Shown: piece after piece, positions 35,801 to 48,432 of the stretch
Layout of the letters: every line of letters begins with the position of its first letter
Numbering within the stretch: the stretch's first letter is position 1
Source of the DNA: Tenrec ecaudatus
Lineage: Eukaryota; Chordata; Mammalia; Afrosoricida; Tenrecidae
Direction of reading: 5' to 3'
Length of the DNA: 64,000 nucleotides
NCBI RefSeq assembly: GCF_050624435.1
Contig: NC_134534.1
Coordinates: forward strand, 63,883,501-63,947,500
Made by a program: the position numbers and the translations under genes
The notes under the pieces: model-generated
Told to the model about the DNA's origin: nothing
The model's database searches: none
What the model saw: the letters and a program-made list of their open reading frames with translations, nothing else

Positions 35801-36175
35801 AGGGGGCTCAAATTAATTCATTTACTTGATATGAATTCAGGGAATCGTCTCCAAATTTCACTCTATGTGTGTCTTGCAATTTCATTCTTTTGGAGGAAAT
35901 TCTTACTCTAAGAAACGAATGTGGTTTGTGGTTTAAGCTGCCCTTAGGAAGAATGAAAACCAGCTGTTGCCTCAGAGCTCTGGAAATTAGTCAATAAACT
36001 AATTGTTGAATAGAAACCAAAACAAAAGAAGTTCAACTTGCACATTTTAAATTCTCTCTCTAATATTTTTTGAAAAGCCACTGTTTTAGAAAATTAAATA
36101 TTTTAACTATATATTTACTAGAACCAGTAACAAAATGTCCAAGGGGAATACTAACCACCCCTAACTTGAAGGCCA

Positions 36176-36412
36176 GCTCCAGTGTGCTGATTGTTGCCAA
36201 GTGCCCTCGAGGGAATTGTGACTCATCTTGACCTCATAGGATGAAGTAGAACTGCTCCGTAACGTCCGCCCCTTGCCCCAGTAGAGTTTTGTTGACCATA
36301 ATCTTGGCTAGAATATCTGGTCTGTTTCCAGCAAAGTTGCTGGGTGAGTTTGAACCACTAATCTTTTGATAAGCAGTGAAACAGTCACTTGCTTGTGTCA
36401 CCACATACACCA
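36176..36412 (-). mobile_element. AfroSINE, antisense
   Basis: attgtgactcatcttgacctc, ataggatgaagtagaactgc, tttgaaccactaatctttt. Confidence 0.7.
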
Positions 36413-36539
36413 AAGACTTCGAGAATATAAAACTAGTTATTTTTTTAGATTTTATTTTCTTAGCATTGAGGTGCCACTTGCTTGTGTCATATAAGATTGG
36501 AAAATATTAAAAGTGGGAGGAAAATGATATTAAAATAAT

Positions 36540-37360
36540 TACATTGCTGTTGCTGGCGGTTGTGGAGTCAGCTCCTCGCTCGTCGCGAGCTAGTGCTCGA
36601 TTGCACTATCCTTGTGGTCCAGTGTGGACCAGGTGAATGTAATCTAGAGTGTTATCTCATTGTTCAGAAGTGGATCACGAGGGCCTCAGTAGTCGATCAA
36701 TCTGGAAACTCCACAGAATTCTGCTCAGAATCAACCAACACAGATGCTATGACTGACCACGAAGTGATGACTGCCCTTGAAGTGTATTGCTTGAGAAGAG
36801 AATCTGGGATAACACCAGTACTGATGTTACATGTGTGAGCATATGAAAATTCATGAGGAATTTCAATTAAAATGTAACAAATGATGGCTGACACCTATCT
36901 ACATGGGAGAAATTATTTAACCTAATAGAGATATACCAATGAATCAATATAGATTTAGCATCTTGAAAGATTAAAAAGAGGAAGTTTGAAAACCACGCAC
37001 CCATGACTGTAAGTCATGAGTGATTGCAATGAGAACCATATGACGGCTGTAAACAGTGGCAGTAGTTCAAAAGCAGATGTACGGCTGCGAGTATAAGAAA
37101 TACTTATATTGATAAGCTACGCAGCATTTTGATATAAATCTTGAGGGGCAGGATGATAAGTTTAATAAATTAAGGAGGAGAAATTAGCAGGTCAAGACAT
37201 GGCATGGGAAAGGTTCGGAGAGAAATCTGTGAATGAAAGAGATGAGACATCATGCTGATGCCGTTAGTAAAAGCCCTGGACCAATGAGCATCTTCTGATG
37301 AGGGTAACTGAAAGCCAGGAGTAGGGTCTCAGGCCATTGGTATTTGTAAGGTGCCCAAAA
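36540..37360. other. Intronic, unassigned
   Basis: No gene seen. A CpG-dense patch with a small GCTCG/CGAGC inverted repeat lies at about 36575-36600. Confidence 0.35.
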
Positions 37361-37364
37361 AATA

Positions 37365-37532
37365 ATCAGAAAGTCCTAAATTGTTGCTAACTCCAAGGTC
37401 GGCAGTTCAAATCCACCAACCTCTCTGTAAGAGAAAGACGACTCTTCTAAAGATTCGGTGTCACCGAAACCCTATTTGGGTCACTGCAAGTTGAAATTGA
37501 CTTGATGGCAGTGGGTTTGGTAGTGTGGATTA
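37365..37532 (+). mobile_element. AfroSINE, sense
   Basis: ccaaggtcggcagttcaaatc, ttgacttgatggcagtgggtt. Confidence 0.8.
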
Positions 37533-38344
37533 GAAAATGACCTAGCCTTCAAATTGCTCTCCTCAGCCTGGGTCTCAGAGCATGAGAATGGACTCGGCAG
37601 CAGTGGGGTTTCTAGCCCGGTTGCTACTCCAAGCTAACTGAGCCACTGTATTTCCCTTGACGGTTTCCCTGGGGCTCCATCAGCAATTCCAATGAACTTT
37701 ATAATTTCGTTGGTCAGTTGACTCATATGACTCTTTTAATTTATGATTTTTTAAAATCAGGTACCTTCATTCCCCCTTAATTGAACCAATCCGCTTTTCC
37801 CCTCCTCAAAGTCTTTCCCTTCCCTCTGTCTGAAAGCTCAACTCCCTCACCCTCTCCTATGCCTTCTGAGGAAACCCTTTCCTGATCAAGCTCCAGCCTT
37901 TCAAAAAATGACAATTACACTACAACCCACTTATTCTGTTCATAGTCTCATTACCTTCTATGCACGGCCAAACCATAACCAATCCAGTTACTGCCAAGCT
38001 GATTCTCACCCATGAAATGCCCACATGCTGCAGAGCCAAACAGTGGCATTGGGTTCGCCAGGTACGCTCCTTCTTCTGGGGCATCTCTAAGTAAGTTACA
38101 ACTGCCAACCTTTGGCTTTGCCAATGATCACAAACCGTTCTTCAGTCTATCTCTCCTGCCTTTGATTCATGCTGCTCCCTTTGTTCGCAATATCATTAAG
38201 AAGAAGAAAAACCACCACGTTATTCATTGCTTAGAATATATTGATTGGAAATAAGATGTATTACCTATATTATTCTTCTGATTTTATAGATAAAAGAAAT
38301 TGCATCTATGGTAAATTTAGAGATGTGTGTATAGTAACACACAA

Positions 38345-38540
38345 GCTGCAGCGGCATAGTGGGTTATGTGAATATGCTGCTAATCGCAAGGCTAGCAGTT
38401 CAAAACTGCTCACCTCTCCTTAGGAGAAAGACGATGCTTTCTAATCCTACAAAGAGTCACAGGTTGGGAAACCCAAAGAGGCAGCTCGACTCTGTCCTCT
38501 ATTGTCACTATGAGTTGGAATGGACTCAGCAGCAAGTTTG
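38345..38540 (+). mobile_element. AfroSINE, sense
   Basis: gcggcatagtgggttatgtg, gcaaggctagcagttcaaaa, tcactatgagttggaatgg. Confidence 0.85.
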
Positions 38541-38654
38541 TTTTGGGTGCAATCCATGGTCACAGCACAGGCGGGAGAGTTAAGATTGGCGCCTAGGTGA
38601 CTCAGTTGACCTAGTCATTAGTTTCTTCATCTGGAGATCACTGCTCTGTCCACC

Positions 38655-38875
38655 AGGAAAAACCAAACCCACTGCCACAGAGTCAAATCCTATTCCTCAT
38701 GACTCTACACAACAAAGAAGAGCGTCCCTTTTGCGTTTCCAAAGTTGTCGATCTTTATGGGAGCAAAAGACCTCCTCTTTCTCCTATGGAATTGGCTAAT
38801 GGATTCAAACTGTTGACCTCAGGGTTAGCAGCACAATGTGTAACCCACTGTGCCACCGGGGTTCCTTCATTACCA
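38655..38875 (-). mobile_element. AfroSINE, antisense, nearly full length
   Basis: aaaccaaacccactgccacag start, then gggttagcagcacaatgtgt and ctgtgccaccggggttcc. Confidence 0.85.
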
Positions 38876-39144
38876 AGAAGGTATCTGTAAGTTCAGTCTG
38901 GTTATGTGCTTTCTGAGCCCTCATGGATATTTTTCCATAATCTTCTCATAGTTTATAGTAAAATGTTACATTTATTTGGGCCTCAACTTCTATGAACACA
39001 TAACACATTTTCAATGTGGGTAATGCTTTCTATGTTTAGATCTTGAATTGATTTCACTGAGCATCTTTCTTAAAAAGTTCCCCCCAAATCAACTGTTTTC
39101 TTACTGTAGGCGCTGGTCTCACTGCTATAAATTGAGGGGAGGGG

Positions 39145-39352
39145 GTGGGGTCGCTGCTATTGATTAAATACAATTCATGGTGACTCCACGTGTTTCCGAG
39201 TAGAATTCTGCTCAATAAGAGTTCAGTTACCTGTGACCTTTTATAAGTAGTTGGCCAAGTCTGTTTTTTCTAAAGTGAATTTTTCTAGAGTGAATTTGAA
39301 TTGTCAACCTTAGTCGCCAAGTGCTTAAAGGTTTGTGCCAACCCAGGGCTAA
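39145..39352 (-). mobile_element. AfroSINE, antisense, diverged
   Basis: acaattcatggtgactccacg; ccaagtgcttaaaggtttgtg. Confidence 0.65.
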
Positions 39353-40653
39353 CCAACATATACATTCATTATGACAAACCTCTTTAATCTTCATATTGGA
39401 GATAGATGATGAAAATTGAGCATAGTGTGATTATGAATTCATACAATTTGTGGGAAATATGGGAAAAATATATACGGGATTTTTTGAAGGCCCCTCATAT
39501 ATTCCAGAACAAGGATCTGCACCCAAACTGTTAGGTTCCAGAGTTCATATCCTGAATCTTGGCCCTCTATTGTCCGCTATAAAGCAGAACCAACTACATT
39601 TTTGTTTTGTTTTAAGAAATACTAGGAAAATCCATTTGCATATTGTCTAAATTCTAATATGTTGCACAATGGCTCCTGGCCTTTAGAAAATCTTTCATTT
39701 CTCTAAGACACTGACATCTGCCATTAGTTAAACTTAGAAAGGTTATTTGAATAAAAAAAAGATGAAATCAGAATCTGATCGGAAACAAAAACAAAAACAA
39801 TGTAAGGTTAGGACTTTAAAAATGTGTTAGTGGTACCATCTCCCTCCAGTCCCATTGATAAACACCATCTTTGTGGTCTTCGCTGCCTTTAAAGGTTCCA
39901 ACTTGTCCTCTTGTAAGATGCTGGGTGTCCAACCATAATGTCTCAGAAATTTAAAATCAGAAATAAAGAGTTTTCAAAGACAAGCTTTTCCTTTCAATAG
40001 CCACTTGAAGTGTGTGCATCCTAAGTAAAATGATTTAAGCAGAGAGAGCCTATTTTTCACGAGAGAGCACAGGACTTGTTCTCTGTAAGTGGAAACGTGT
40101 GCAAGCGTCCTGGCTGAACTGTTATCTAAAGGGAAGAGCAGGACGTCACAGTGAGGGAAGGCAGCTTGTTTTCTTCGACTAGAAATCGAGTGGTGTGGGG
40201 GACAGCTTTAGAGACACCGAACCAGGGAATCAATCATGCACATGAAACCTACAATTTAAAGAACTAGCTCCAGAAATGTTTTAACTGATAACACTTAGAT
40301 AATGAAAGTACAGTAAAAGTTAAATCTCAAAGAAAACAAAAACTGGATCATCTTAAGGTTATTTGTTAACACAGCTCACACTTTATCTGTGTTCCTTATG
40401 CAAGACGTGGTTGGTTTATCATTCAGTATAGCTTTCACAGACTAAAAATTCATGTTGACCCCCCTCCTTTAATTCCACGATGAAACAGTACTGAAGATGA
40501 ATAGACATGTAGGAAGCTTTAAGAAAATTAAGATGCATTACCCCATCCCTTACCCCATGTCTCTGACATATCCCTCTAAGTTCATATAACTTAACAACAA
40601 CAACAACAACAAACTCCATCCCGCCAAATTCAAAGAAGAAGAGGTCTTCTTAC
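39353..40653. other. 5' end of the large PI15 intron
   Basis: No SINE, L1 or RTE recognised in the 1.3 kb next to coding exon 1, unlike the rest of the intron. A short (AAC) run lies at about 40591-40611. Confidence 0.5.
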
Positions 40654-40926
40654 CATGTATTCCATGTTAGCTGCTGGTGGGAACACTTTGCCCCGGACTT
40701 GATTGTGGTAATCAAGGATGGCGATCATGTCATTCTGTGAAATGTAGCGCTTCCGCCGAGCTTTGGGGATCTCCGCAGAGTCTAGTTGAGCTTCGAGAGC
40801 TGCTTCAATTCCCGTGACATTATTGGTTGGCGGGGACGAGTCAGCGGAATTGAGTAAGATGACGGCGCTGGCTTCACAGAGCAGCGAGAACAGGAGCGCC
40901 CCGCTGACAGCAGAGATGGCTAGCAT
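40654..40926 (-). CDS. PI15: PI15 coding exon 1 (residues 1-91)
   Basis: Starts at ATG (40926-40924) in context CCAAGATGC, with A at -3. It encodes the hydrophobic signal peptide (residues 3-20), an acidic/Ser-rich propeptide, the dibasic cleavage site RRKR (57-60) followed by YISQNDM, and the start of the CAP domain with its conserved helix-1 DYHNQVR (72-78). The exon ends at Met91, directly followed by the donor gtaagaag. Residues 26-28 read NSA, whereas I recall human PI15 having NST here, so one glycosylation sequon would be absent. The second sequon, NVT at 36-38, is kept. The next exon is about 22.9 kb away. Confidence 0.96.
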
Positions 40927-40965
40927 CTTGGGGGTGGAGAAGGAGAGGCCACCCAGTTTAGTTTG
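40927..40965 (-). other. PI15: 5' UTR part of PI15 coding exon 1
   Basis: The acceptor ctttctgctttcaag ends at 40966 after a pyrimidine-rich stretch, leaving 39 nt of leader before the ATG. A second possible acceptor (ctccacccccaag) abuts the ATG itself, so the exact boundary is uncertain. RNA reads would settle it. Confidence 0.5.
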
Positions 40966-41520
40966 CTTGAAAGCAGAAAGGTAGCATTATGGTCAAGAAA
41001 GAAAAATAAAAGGGGGTGAAGGGGGGGTGGCCAAAGAGGTGAATTGACAAGCCATCCCTTACAAGGATTGCTTGCTTTAATTTTCTCCAACACTCCAAAC
41101 CACGTTTGAAGCTACGCCTAGAGAGCAATCAGGTTTTGTGCTACTTCACTGATAGGACACAGACCTCTAGGAGGACCTTCTGATCGCTGGAGGGAAAAAA
41201 ATCCAACAGCATGACTACTGACCCCAAATGAAGGTGAACCACTGGTCCTAAACGTCTAACTACAGACTGCAATCCCGACTCTTTATTTGCCATGGAAGCA
41301 CTCTAGGAACGGAAGTTCACCCTGAGAGTGGAGATGGAAAGAAAGGCACATCACAGGTAACAGATAATGTGCTGGGAATGTCTCCCAGACATGTCTGTAC
41401 ACCAAGTGAAAGAACACATACAAAAATATTTATAAGATTCCACTCTCGTTTCTTAAAGGGGGGGTGAGCTACTTTAAGATCAATGCATGCAAAATAAATG
41501 TTGGGAGCTAAAGAGCTTAC

Positions 41521-41658
41521 CTCTGCACAATGCCAAAATGAATATATTGCTCTTCCAAAATGTTTAAGTTCTTTGCTAGGCTGTAGTTTGAACTCTTGTA
41601 AGAAGAGTGTGTCTTAATACAACCTCTGAGAGCAAAACTCTGCAAGGTTTGAATGCTG
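41521..41658 (-). other. PI15: Probable non-coding first exon of PI15
   Basis: Inferred. The 5' end is placed about 30 nt downstream of the TATA box, and the 3' end at the consensus donor CAGAG|gtaagctctt (donor GT at 41520-41519). No long ORF lies in it. A 5' UTR exon is needed because the first coding exon has good acceptors just upstream of its ATG and no promoter of its own. Confidence 0.6.
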
Positions 41659-41681
41659 CGGGCTACAGGGGCTGCCAACAG

Positions 41682-41689
41682 CTTTTATA
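41682..41689 (-). promoter_or_regulatory. TATA box of PI15
   Basis: TATAAAAG reads on the minus strand (context acatataaaagctg), upstream of a good first-exon donor. It predicts a start near 41655-41660. The region is not CpG-rich, consistent with a tissue-restricted TATA promoter. Confidence 0.65.
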
Positions 41690-41822
41690 TGTCACAGCTT
41701 GCAGTGTCCAGAAAGGGCAGTCGTTCGTAAGGTCCCTCCAAGCCAAATTCAAAGAGGGAGGGCTCCTGGGTAGAAAACACAGTGATTGGGTGGCAACCTT
41801 TTTATGTGGGTGGTGAGGAAAT

Positions 41823-41829
41823 TGAGTCA
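41823..41829. promoter_or_regulatory. AP-1-type site TGAGTCA upstream of PI15
   Basis: A perfect TGAGTCA palindrome-like core sits about 135 bp upstream of the TATA box. Motif match only; a 7-mer occurs often by chance, but its promoter position makes it a candidate. Confidence 0.35.
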
Positions 41830-41872
41830 CACCCACAGCTTGCAAAAATACAAACCATAAAAGACAAGCTCT

Positions 41873-41887
41873 CCCCCCCCCCCCCCC
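41873..41887. repeat. Homopolymer C15 in the PI15 upstream region
   Basis: Fifteen consecutive C on the + strand (a G-run on the gene strand), about 185 bp upstream of the TATA box. Prone to length change and sequencing error. Confidence 0.95.
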
Positions 41888-41952
41888 GAGCTTCCACCTT
41901 TTCTGTGAGTGGTTATTTTACTTATTGACTGCTTTCCAGTTACTGTTCCCAG

Positions 41953-43260
<1,308 letters not shown>

Positions 43261-43261
43261 T

Positions 43262-43435
43262 GCTAGGAGACCTGGTGGCTAGGAGATGGGCTGCAATCCA
43301 CATGGATGGCAGTTCGAAACCACCTGCAGCTCTACGGGAGAAAGACTGGGCTTTCTACTCCCGTAAACAGTCTCAGAAATCCTCAAGGGGGTCACTGTGA
43401 GTCAGCACTGGCTCAATGCGAGTGAGTTTTTATTT
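43262..43435 (+). mobile_element. AfroSINE, sense
   Basis: aggagacctggtggctagg head, atggcagttcgaaaccacc, ctttctactcccgtaaacag, and tcactgtgagtcagcactgg tail. Confidence 0.9.
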
Positions 43436-43559
43436 ATATTTTGGTATTTACATCAAAGTTTGTAGCTACTGAAGCCCTTATCTTCATGCATGCAAATGGA
43501 ATTCCAGAGATTAAGCATCTATAACTCCTGACTCGGCGATGAAAACAAAACAAATAAAG

Positions 43560-43725
43560 ATACTTGTGCCCTGTAGTGCTCACTACTCCTGGGCAGAGTC
43601 TCATTAACAGTGACCGTCCCGGGCTAAGTGGAACTTCCCAGTCGGATTCCCAGGGCTGTGAGTCTTTACAGAAATGGCTGCAAGGTCCTTCTCCCACAGA
43701 GAGACTGATGGGCACGACCCCTGGC
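43560..43725 (-). mobile_element. AfroSINE, antisense, diverged
   Basis: gggctgtgagtctttacagaa and aggtccttctcccacagag. Confidence 0.45.
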
Positions 43726-43810
43726 TTTTCCCTGGACAGATGGATGCTTGACTCCCGCGGCACCACTTTTCAGAAAATTTTCTCACAAAAACTAGAATAC
43801 AAAATTTAAA

Positions 43811-43843
<33 letters not shown>

Positions 43844-43846
43844 CGC
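43811..43846. repeat. Alternating purine-pyrimidine tract (GT)12(GC)6
   Basis: 36 nt of strict alternation, of the Z-DNA-capable type. Confidence 0.95.
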
Positions 43847-43859
43847 CCGTGCGCGTGCT

Positions 43860-44561
43860 CGCATGTGAGTAACAAAATGGCCTCAACTCAACAAAAAAAT
43901 AGTAAAGTACACAGAAACACAAGAGAAGAAAGAACAGGCAAAAGGAAAATACAAAGGGAAAATTACTCCTATGAAAATAACACTATATTTAACAAAAGCA
44001 AAACGCACACAGAAAACAAACTAGCGGGGATCAGGAAACACATGGAGGAACAAAATTGGAAGACTCAACAAATAGATTGAAAACATGAAGAAGAAAAAAA
44101 GAACCACTGGAACTGAAGAATTAAACAAAAATGATTTAGAAAACAATTGAGTTGGACAGAAGTCAGAACAAATGAGTAGCGGGCAAAATAACGGAACTTA
44201 TCAAGTCTCAAGAAAAGAGAACAAAAAGAGAAAAACTAACAGGAAATATAAGATCCAATTAGGAAACCTACTATTAGAATTCTTGAAATCCCAGAGCATC
44301 ATGATAACAACAAAGGCACAAAAGCAATTTTGTAGGAGATAATCACAAATAATTTCCTAGACATGGACCAAGAACCAAGCTTGCAAAATACAGGAAGCTA
44401 CGTCAACCCAAATCAGAAGATTCTAGTGAAAATTTTGAAAAAAACAGACATGGAGAGAATTCTAGAAGCAGCAAGAAGAAAGGCAATATAACATACCAAT
44501 ATATCAAGGTAATGTCCTGCATAAAAATTCCTGGAAATCTAGAGACTAGAAGACAATGGAA

Positions 44562-44626
<65 letters not shown>

Positions 44627-44900
44627 CTGAATGAAAACAATTGCAAATGAATAATTCATTATCCAGCAATGCTGTCACTCAAAAATGAGGTGGGAAAGAA
44701 GATATTCTCAAACAAATAACAGCTCTAGATTCGTGAATATCAGACCAGGTGGGCAAGTATAATTTAAGGGAGTATGCCAAAAGGAAAGGGTAGAATGTTA
44801 AATAAATAATTGTAAGAGAGATCTCAGAGAAAGCAACACCACAGGACCAAGGGTATGTTGTTTTTAGGGAATAAATTCAATAATTAAATCCTGAAAACAA
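43860..44900 (+). mobile_element. Old L1/HAL1-like LINE, ORF1 region
   Basis: A-rich sense strand with ORF1-like text: agaagattctagtgaaaattt, agacatggagagaattctag, agcagcaagaagaaaggcaat, then ccagcaatgctgtcactcaa and gaagatattctcaaacaaat. Many stops. An (AT)29 run interrupts it. HAL1 versus L1 is not resolved. Confidence 0.55.
44565..44622. repeat. Microsatellite (AT)29
   Basis: 58 nt of perfect AT repeats, self-complementary and length-unstable. Confidence 0.98.
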
Positions 44901-45101
44901 CCCAACATCACAAAAATAAATACAATAAAGCCTACTGAATATATGTCATATTAATATAGAGATACCAAGATATATGGAGAAATGATTAGTATATTGAGAA
45001 TAAATTTATTATGGTAAGCTTATATGTTAACTCTTGTTTATATATTAAACATTTTGGCAAATGTATGTTTTTCATGGGTATATGTGATATACCAAAGACC
45101 T

Positions 45102-45302
45102 AACTCACTGGCATGGAATTGATGCCCACTCAGAGCAAGCCTATTAGGACAGGGTAGGCCTGCCCCTGTGAGTTTCCAAGACTGTAACTCTTTATTGGAA
45201 TAGAAAGGCCCACCTTTCTCCCATAAAAGAGCTGGTGGTTTTGAACTGGGGAACTTGTTATTCACAGCCTATCATGTAACCACTAAACCACCAGAGCTTC
45301 TG
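45102..45302 (-). mobile_element. AfroSINE, antisense, nearly full length
   Basis: ggcatggaattgatgcccact, aggacagggtaggcctgccc, ctttctcccataaaagagctg, aaaccaccagagcttc. Confidence 0.9.
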
Positions 45303-46300
45303 GGATATGCATGATAGACATTAACAATGCACCAGAAAAAAATTCAGAAGAAAAGAAAAAGGAAAACAAAATGCCAGATCACAAGAAAACAGTGAAATGC
45401 AAATAAATAAGAAAAAGAATCCAAATTAAAAATAAATGAAGATACAAAATACACACACATACCATCAAGCTAAAAAACAAGATTTTGTGCACATATAAAT
45501 GGATCTAGTCATGTTGCTACATGGGTAGCTACAGATGTGTAAGTAATTGAGAATATAGAAGTATGGATGTATGTGGGTATGGATACATATGTTTATTAGA
45601 GGCAGAAACATAGAAGCTCCACAGGTACAACTAAATATCTTTCAAGATTTATCTCTGTGTTTGGAAGTTTGGGACCATAGTCTCATAGGGAACTGCGTCA
45701 ATTGGCATAGCATTGTTTACAAAAATCACAGCCTCAATCTAGTAAAGTGAATAGTGTCCTGGATCTTAAAAACTTGTCACCCATCATCTAAGACATGACA
45801 AGTAGTCTCTGCTCATAGATAAGCTCAAGAGCCCCCTTTACCAAAATAACAGAGTGGCACACAAAATAAAGAATATTACTTGTAAGAAAGGTGCTCTACT
45901 TAGAAACCATCAGTAGAAGATCACAAGGTCAACACAAGGTCAAGAGTTATTCCACATCAAATATAAGGGGGAAGAGACACCGGAGTTCTGAAAATGGAAC
46001 AAGCAAAGCACAATGAAAGAGAATATTGATACATTGTGATAAATTTAGCTAGCATCATTGAATGATTTGTTTTAGAAATTGTCCAATGAGAAACTTACTT
46101 TCAAACTAACATTCACCAGAACTAAGTAAATAAATAAAAATAAGAAGCGCACACACACAGTGCCATCAAAACAGTCAGAGCAAACAGGAGTTCTGGAAAG
46201 CACACACAGCTCCGAAAGTAATTTACACACACTGACTTGGCCAGCTGGTTAGCAAGGTTGTCTCCTGCATGCTCCCTTGGGAGAATCACTGTGAGAACTT
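45303..46300. other. Intergenic, no gene seen
   Basis: The A-rich character at 45330-45480 may continue the LINE of 43860-44900 beyond the SINE. Confidence 0.35.
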
Positions 46301-46309
46301 AGCACATCA

Positions 46310-46445
46310 CAAATGGTGGCCAAGTGATTAGAAGCACAGGGAGCTTAAAGTCAAGTTCCCAGATCTGGATTTCCAGCTGGGTCATCAGCAGTAGGTGTGA
46401 CCCAACAAATAGTCTTTGACCCTTCACTGGTGTACCTCAAAAACC
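46310..46445 (+). mobile_element. Ancient tRNA-type SINE remnant
   Basis: ggtggccaagtgattagaag...agttcccagatctggatttcc resembles the tRNA-type head at 29738. Weak. Confidence 0.3.
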
Positions 46446-47034
46446 AGACAGAAAGGTAAAACAAAGCTGGTTGGGCAGGAAGGTATTTTCAATCAGATAT
46501 GCTATCTAGGTAGTCTTGAATATTAGGAATTCCTATTTGTGGCAAAGTTCAGGTTTGCTAAAGGGCAACCATGTTAGGATAGCTCAAATTCTGAATTAGA
46601 ATTTCACAATTCTGAAAGCCTCAAATAAGGAATTAACTGGTAACATTGAAAAGGAAGGGACACATATGTATGAGTACCGTATGACACCTCAGAACAATTT
46701 GGGAGAATATACATGCTTGCTTATAGCTGGAAATTTTTAATAGCTAGAGCTGATCTGTGATGGCCTCAAAACTTTGGAAAATATACATGTTCCCTTGAAT
46801 GAATTTCAAGGATGAAGAGTTAGGAGTTCCTGAGTAAGCAGGAAGTTCAATAGGATACTGTAGAGGGCTGTTCAGTTCTCAGATCTCTGAGCATTTTAAT
46901 AAATGAACACACATTAGCTTCTTCTTTCTATACAGCTCATGTATCTGTCCAGTGGAGAGAGTACAACAGGACATGTAACTTAGGTTGATCAGACATGAAT
47001 TTTCTTTTTTCTAACATTGCTGCATTCTGGCTGA

Positions 47035-47485
47035 AAGCCCATTGCTATCAAGTTCATTCTGACTATCAAGTTCATTGCTATCAAGTTCATTCTGACTCAC
47101 GGTGACTCCACATGCTATCGAACAGATTGCTCTCTATACTCTGGTTGGGTAGAGGGGCAAAGTAAAAGAGGGAACCCCCAAGGAGATGGATTTACACATT
47201 GACTGCAACAAGGAGACCAAGCTCAGAACAGTTACTGGAGTGGTACATCACCAGGTGGTGCTTTAGACTGTTGTGCACAGGGATAGGGTCTCTACGAGTC
47301 AAAACCAGGCACCTATAACAACATCAGCAACAACTACATTAGCACCACCAACAACAGCAGGCTCCATAGGATTTTTAAAGGCTGTGAAAAGTAGAGCACA
47401 GCATACTGGGTGGTTTTGAACCTCCAACCCTTTGGGTATCTGTTGAGTGGTAAATCTTCTGCCCCACTCAGGATCCTGTGTTCTC
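47035..47485. mobile_element. SINE-RTE tail-SINE cluster
   Basis: An antisense SINE (47035-47140) holding a 33-bp tandem duplication, an RTE 3' tail in sense (47140-47335: agatggatttacacattgac...gggtctctacgagtcaaaac), then an antisense SINE (47340-47485: ttgaacctccaaccctttgg). Confidence 0.65.
47041..47097. repeat. 33-bp tandem duplication
   Basis: attgctatcaagttcattct starts at 47041 and again at 47074. Confidence 0.85.
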
Positions 47486-48263
47486 TCTTAGGACACCATA
47501 GAAATCAATCAATGTCCACAAACAAATCCTGTTCACCTCCTGGCACTTAAATTCAGGGCCACTCAAAGGGCTTTTTATAAAGGTAATTCTTGCGTGTGAG
47601 AAATTTGTCGAAACCATAAATGAGCTCCTTCTTAGAGGGAATGGAGGAATGAAGGAGGAATTTTCAAAAAAGGATTTTATAAAAATAGACCTAAACAGAC
47701 TATCTCTTTGTGTCTAATTCTATGAGAGAAGAATGGACAGTTGCTTCATCCTGACACCCTGCGACATAATTCTAAATGTCTTTCAGCACACATGGATTAC
47801 ACTGTGGAATTTGAGGCTAGTAAGGAAACCCACAAGACTATGGAATTGCAAAGGAATTACGCGGTGGAAGGAAAGTGAGGAATTTAGCCTCCAAGTAGAC
47901 GTTATTGCCAGAAAAAGTATTGGAATTACTTTGGAAGTCAGTTTTTTCTAGAATACGTGTTCAATTAAGAGAGAAAAATCCAAGTTGTCAATTACAGGGC
48001 TATCAATGAACAAATAATACTGGAGTGGGTCATTATGAAATTGCTTCCTAAAGTCATTCACATATTTTGTAACTTTTAGGGAAATTCTCGCCAGAAAAGA
48101 CAAAAATGAAATGCAATTATGCTGCTGAATAGAAATATGTACACAACTGGTAGCGATTATTGTCCACCTTGAACCATGTAAGAAAAAGGTAGTGAATTTA
48201 AAATTGAAATCAGATACATTAAGCAAAGAAACCTTGGTGTACATGTTTACATGTGCCTAAATC

Positions 48264-48432
48264 CTGTCTAATCAAAGTGTGGAACATGGATTAGTGGCAT
48301 TGACATCATCAGGAAGCTTTTTTTTTTCTTTTTCCAAAATGAGACGCCCGTCTCAGACATAGGGAATGAAAATCTGCATTTCATCAGGCGCCTCATGTGG
48401 TTCATTTTCATATTAAAGTTTGAGAAGGACAG
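48264..48432 (+). mobile_element. hAT-Charlie MER20-like element
   Basis: atcaaagtgtggaacatggat start, aatctgcatttcatcaggc, and attaaagtttgagaaggac end fit the MER20 layout. Terminal CAGTGG is decayed. Confidence 0.45.

Larger units (their letters stand above)
8004..41658 (-). other. PI15: PI15 gene, whole locus (peptidase inhibitor 15)
   Basis: Minus-strand gene with one probable non-coding exon and five coding exons (273, 119, 133, 116 and 136 nt; total 777 nt including TAA), encoding 258 aa. The exons join in phases 0, 2, 0 and 2, and every intron is GT...AG. Seen in the protein: a signal peptide (about residues 1-21), a short propeptide ending in the furin-like site RRKR (57-60), then a CAP domain (about 65-220). 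CAP motif 1, HYTQMVWATS, is at 172-181 and CAP motif 2, [12 protein letters not shown], at 206-217. A Cys-rich C-terminal tail follows. N-glycosylation sequons are NVT (36-38) and NLS (124-126). Known of the family: PI15 is a secreted, weak 25-kDa trypsin inhibitor of the CRISP/CAP superfamily. Recognition rests on near identity to the human protein as I remember it. No frameshift or stop is seen. Confidence 0.96.
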
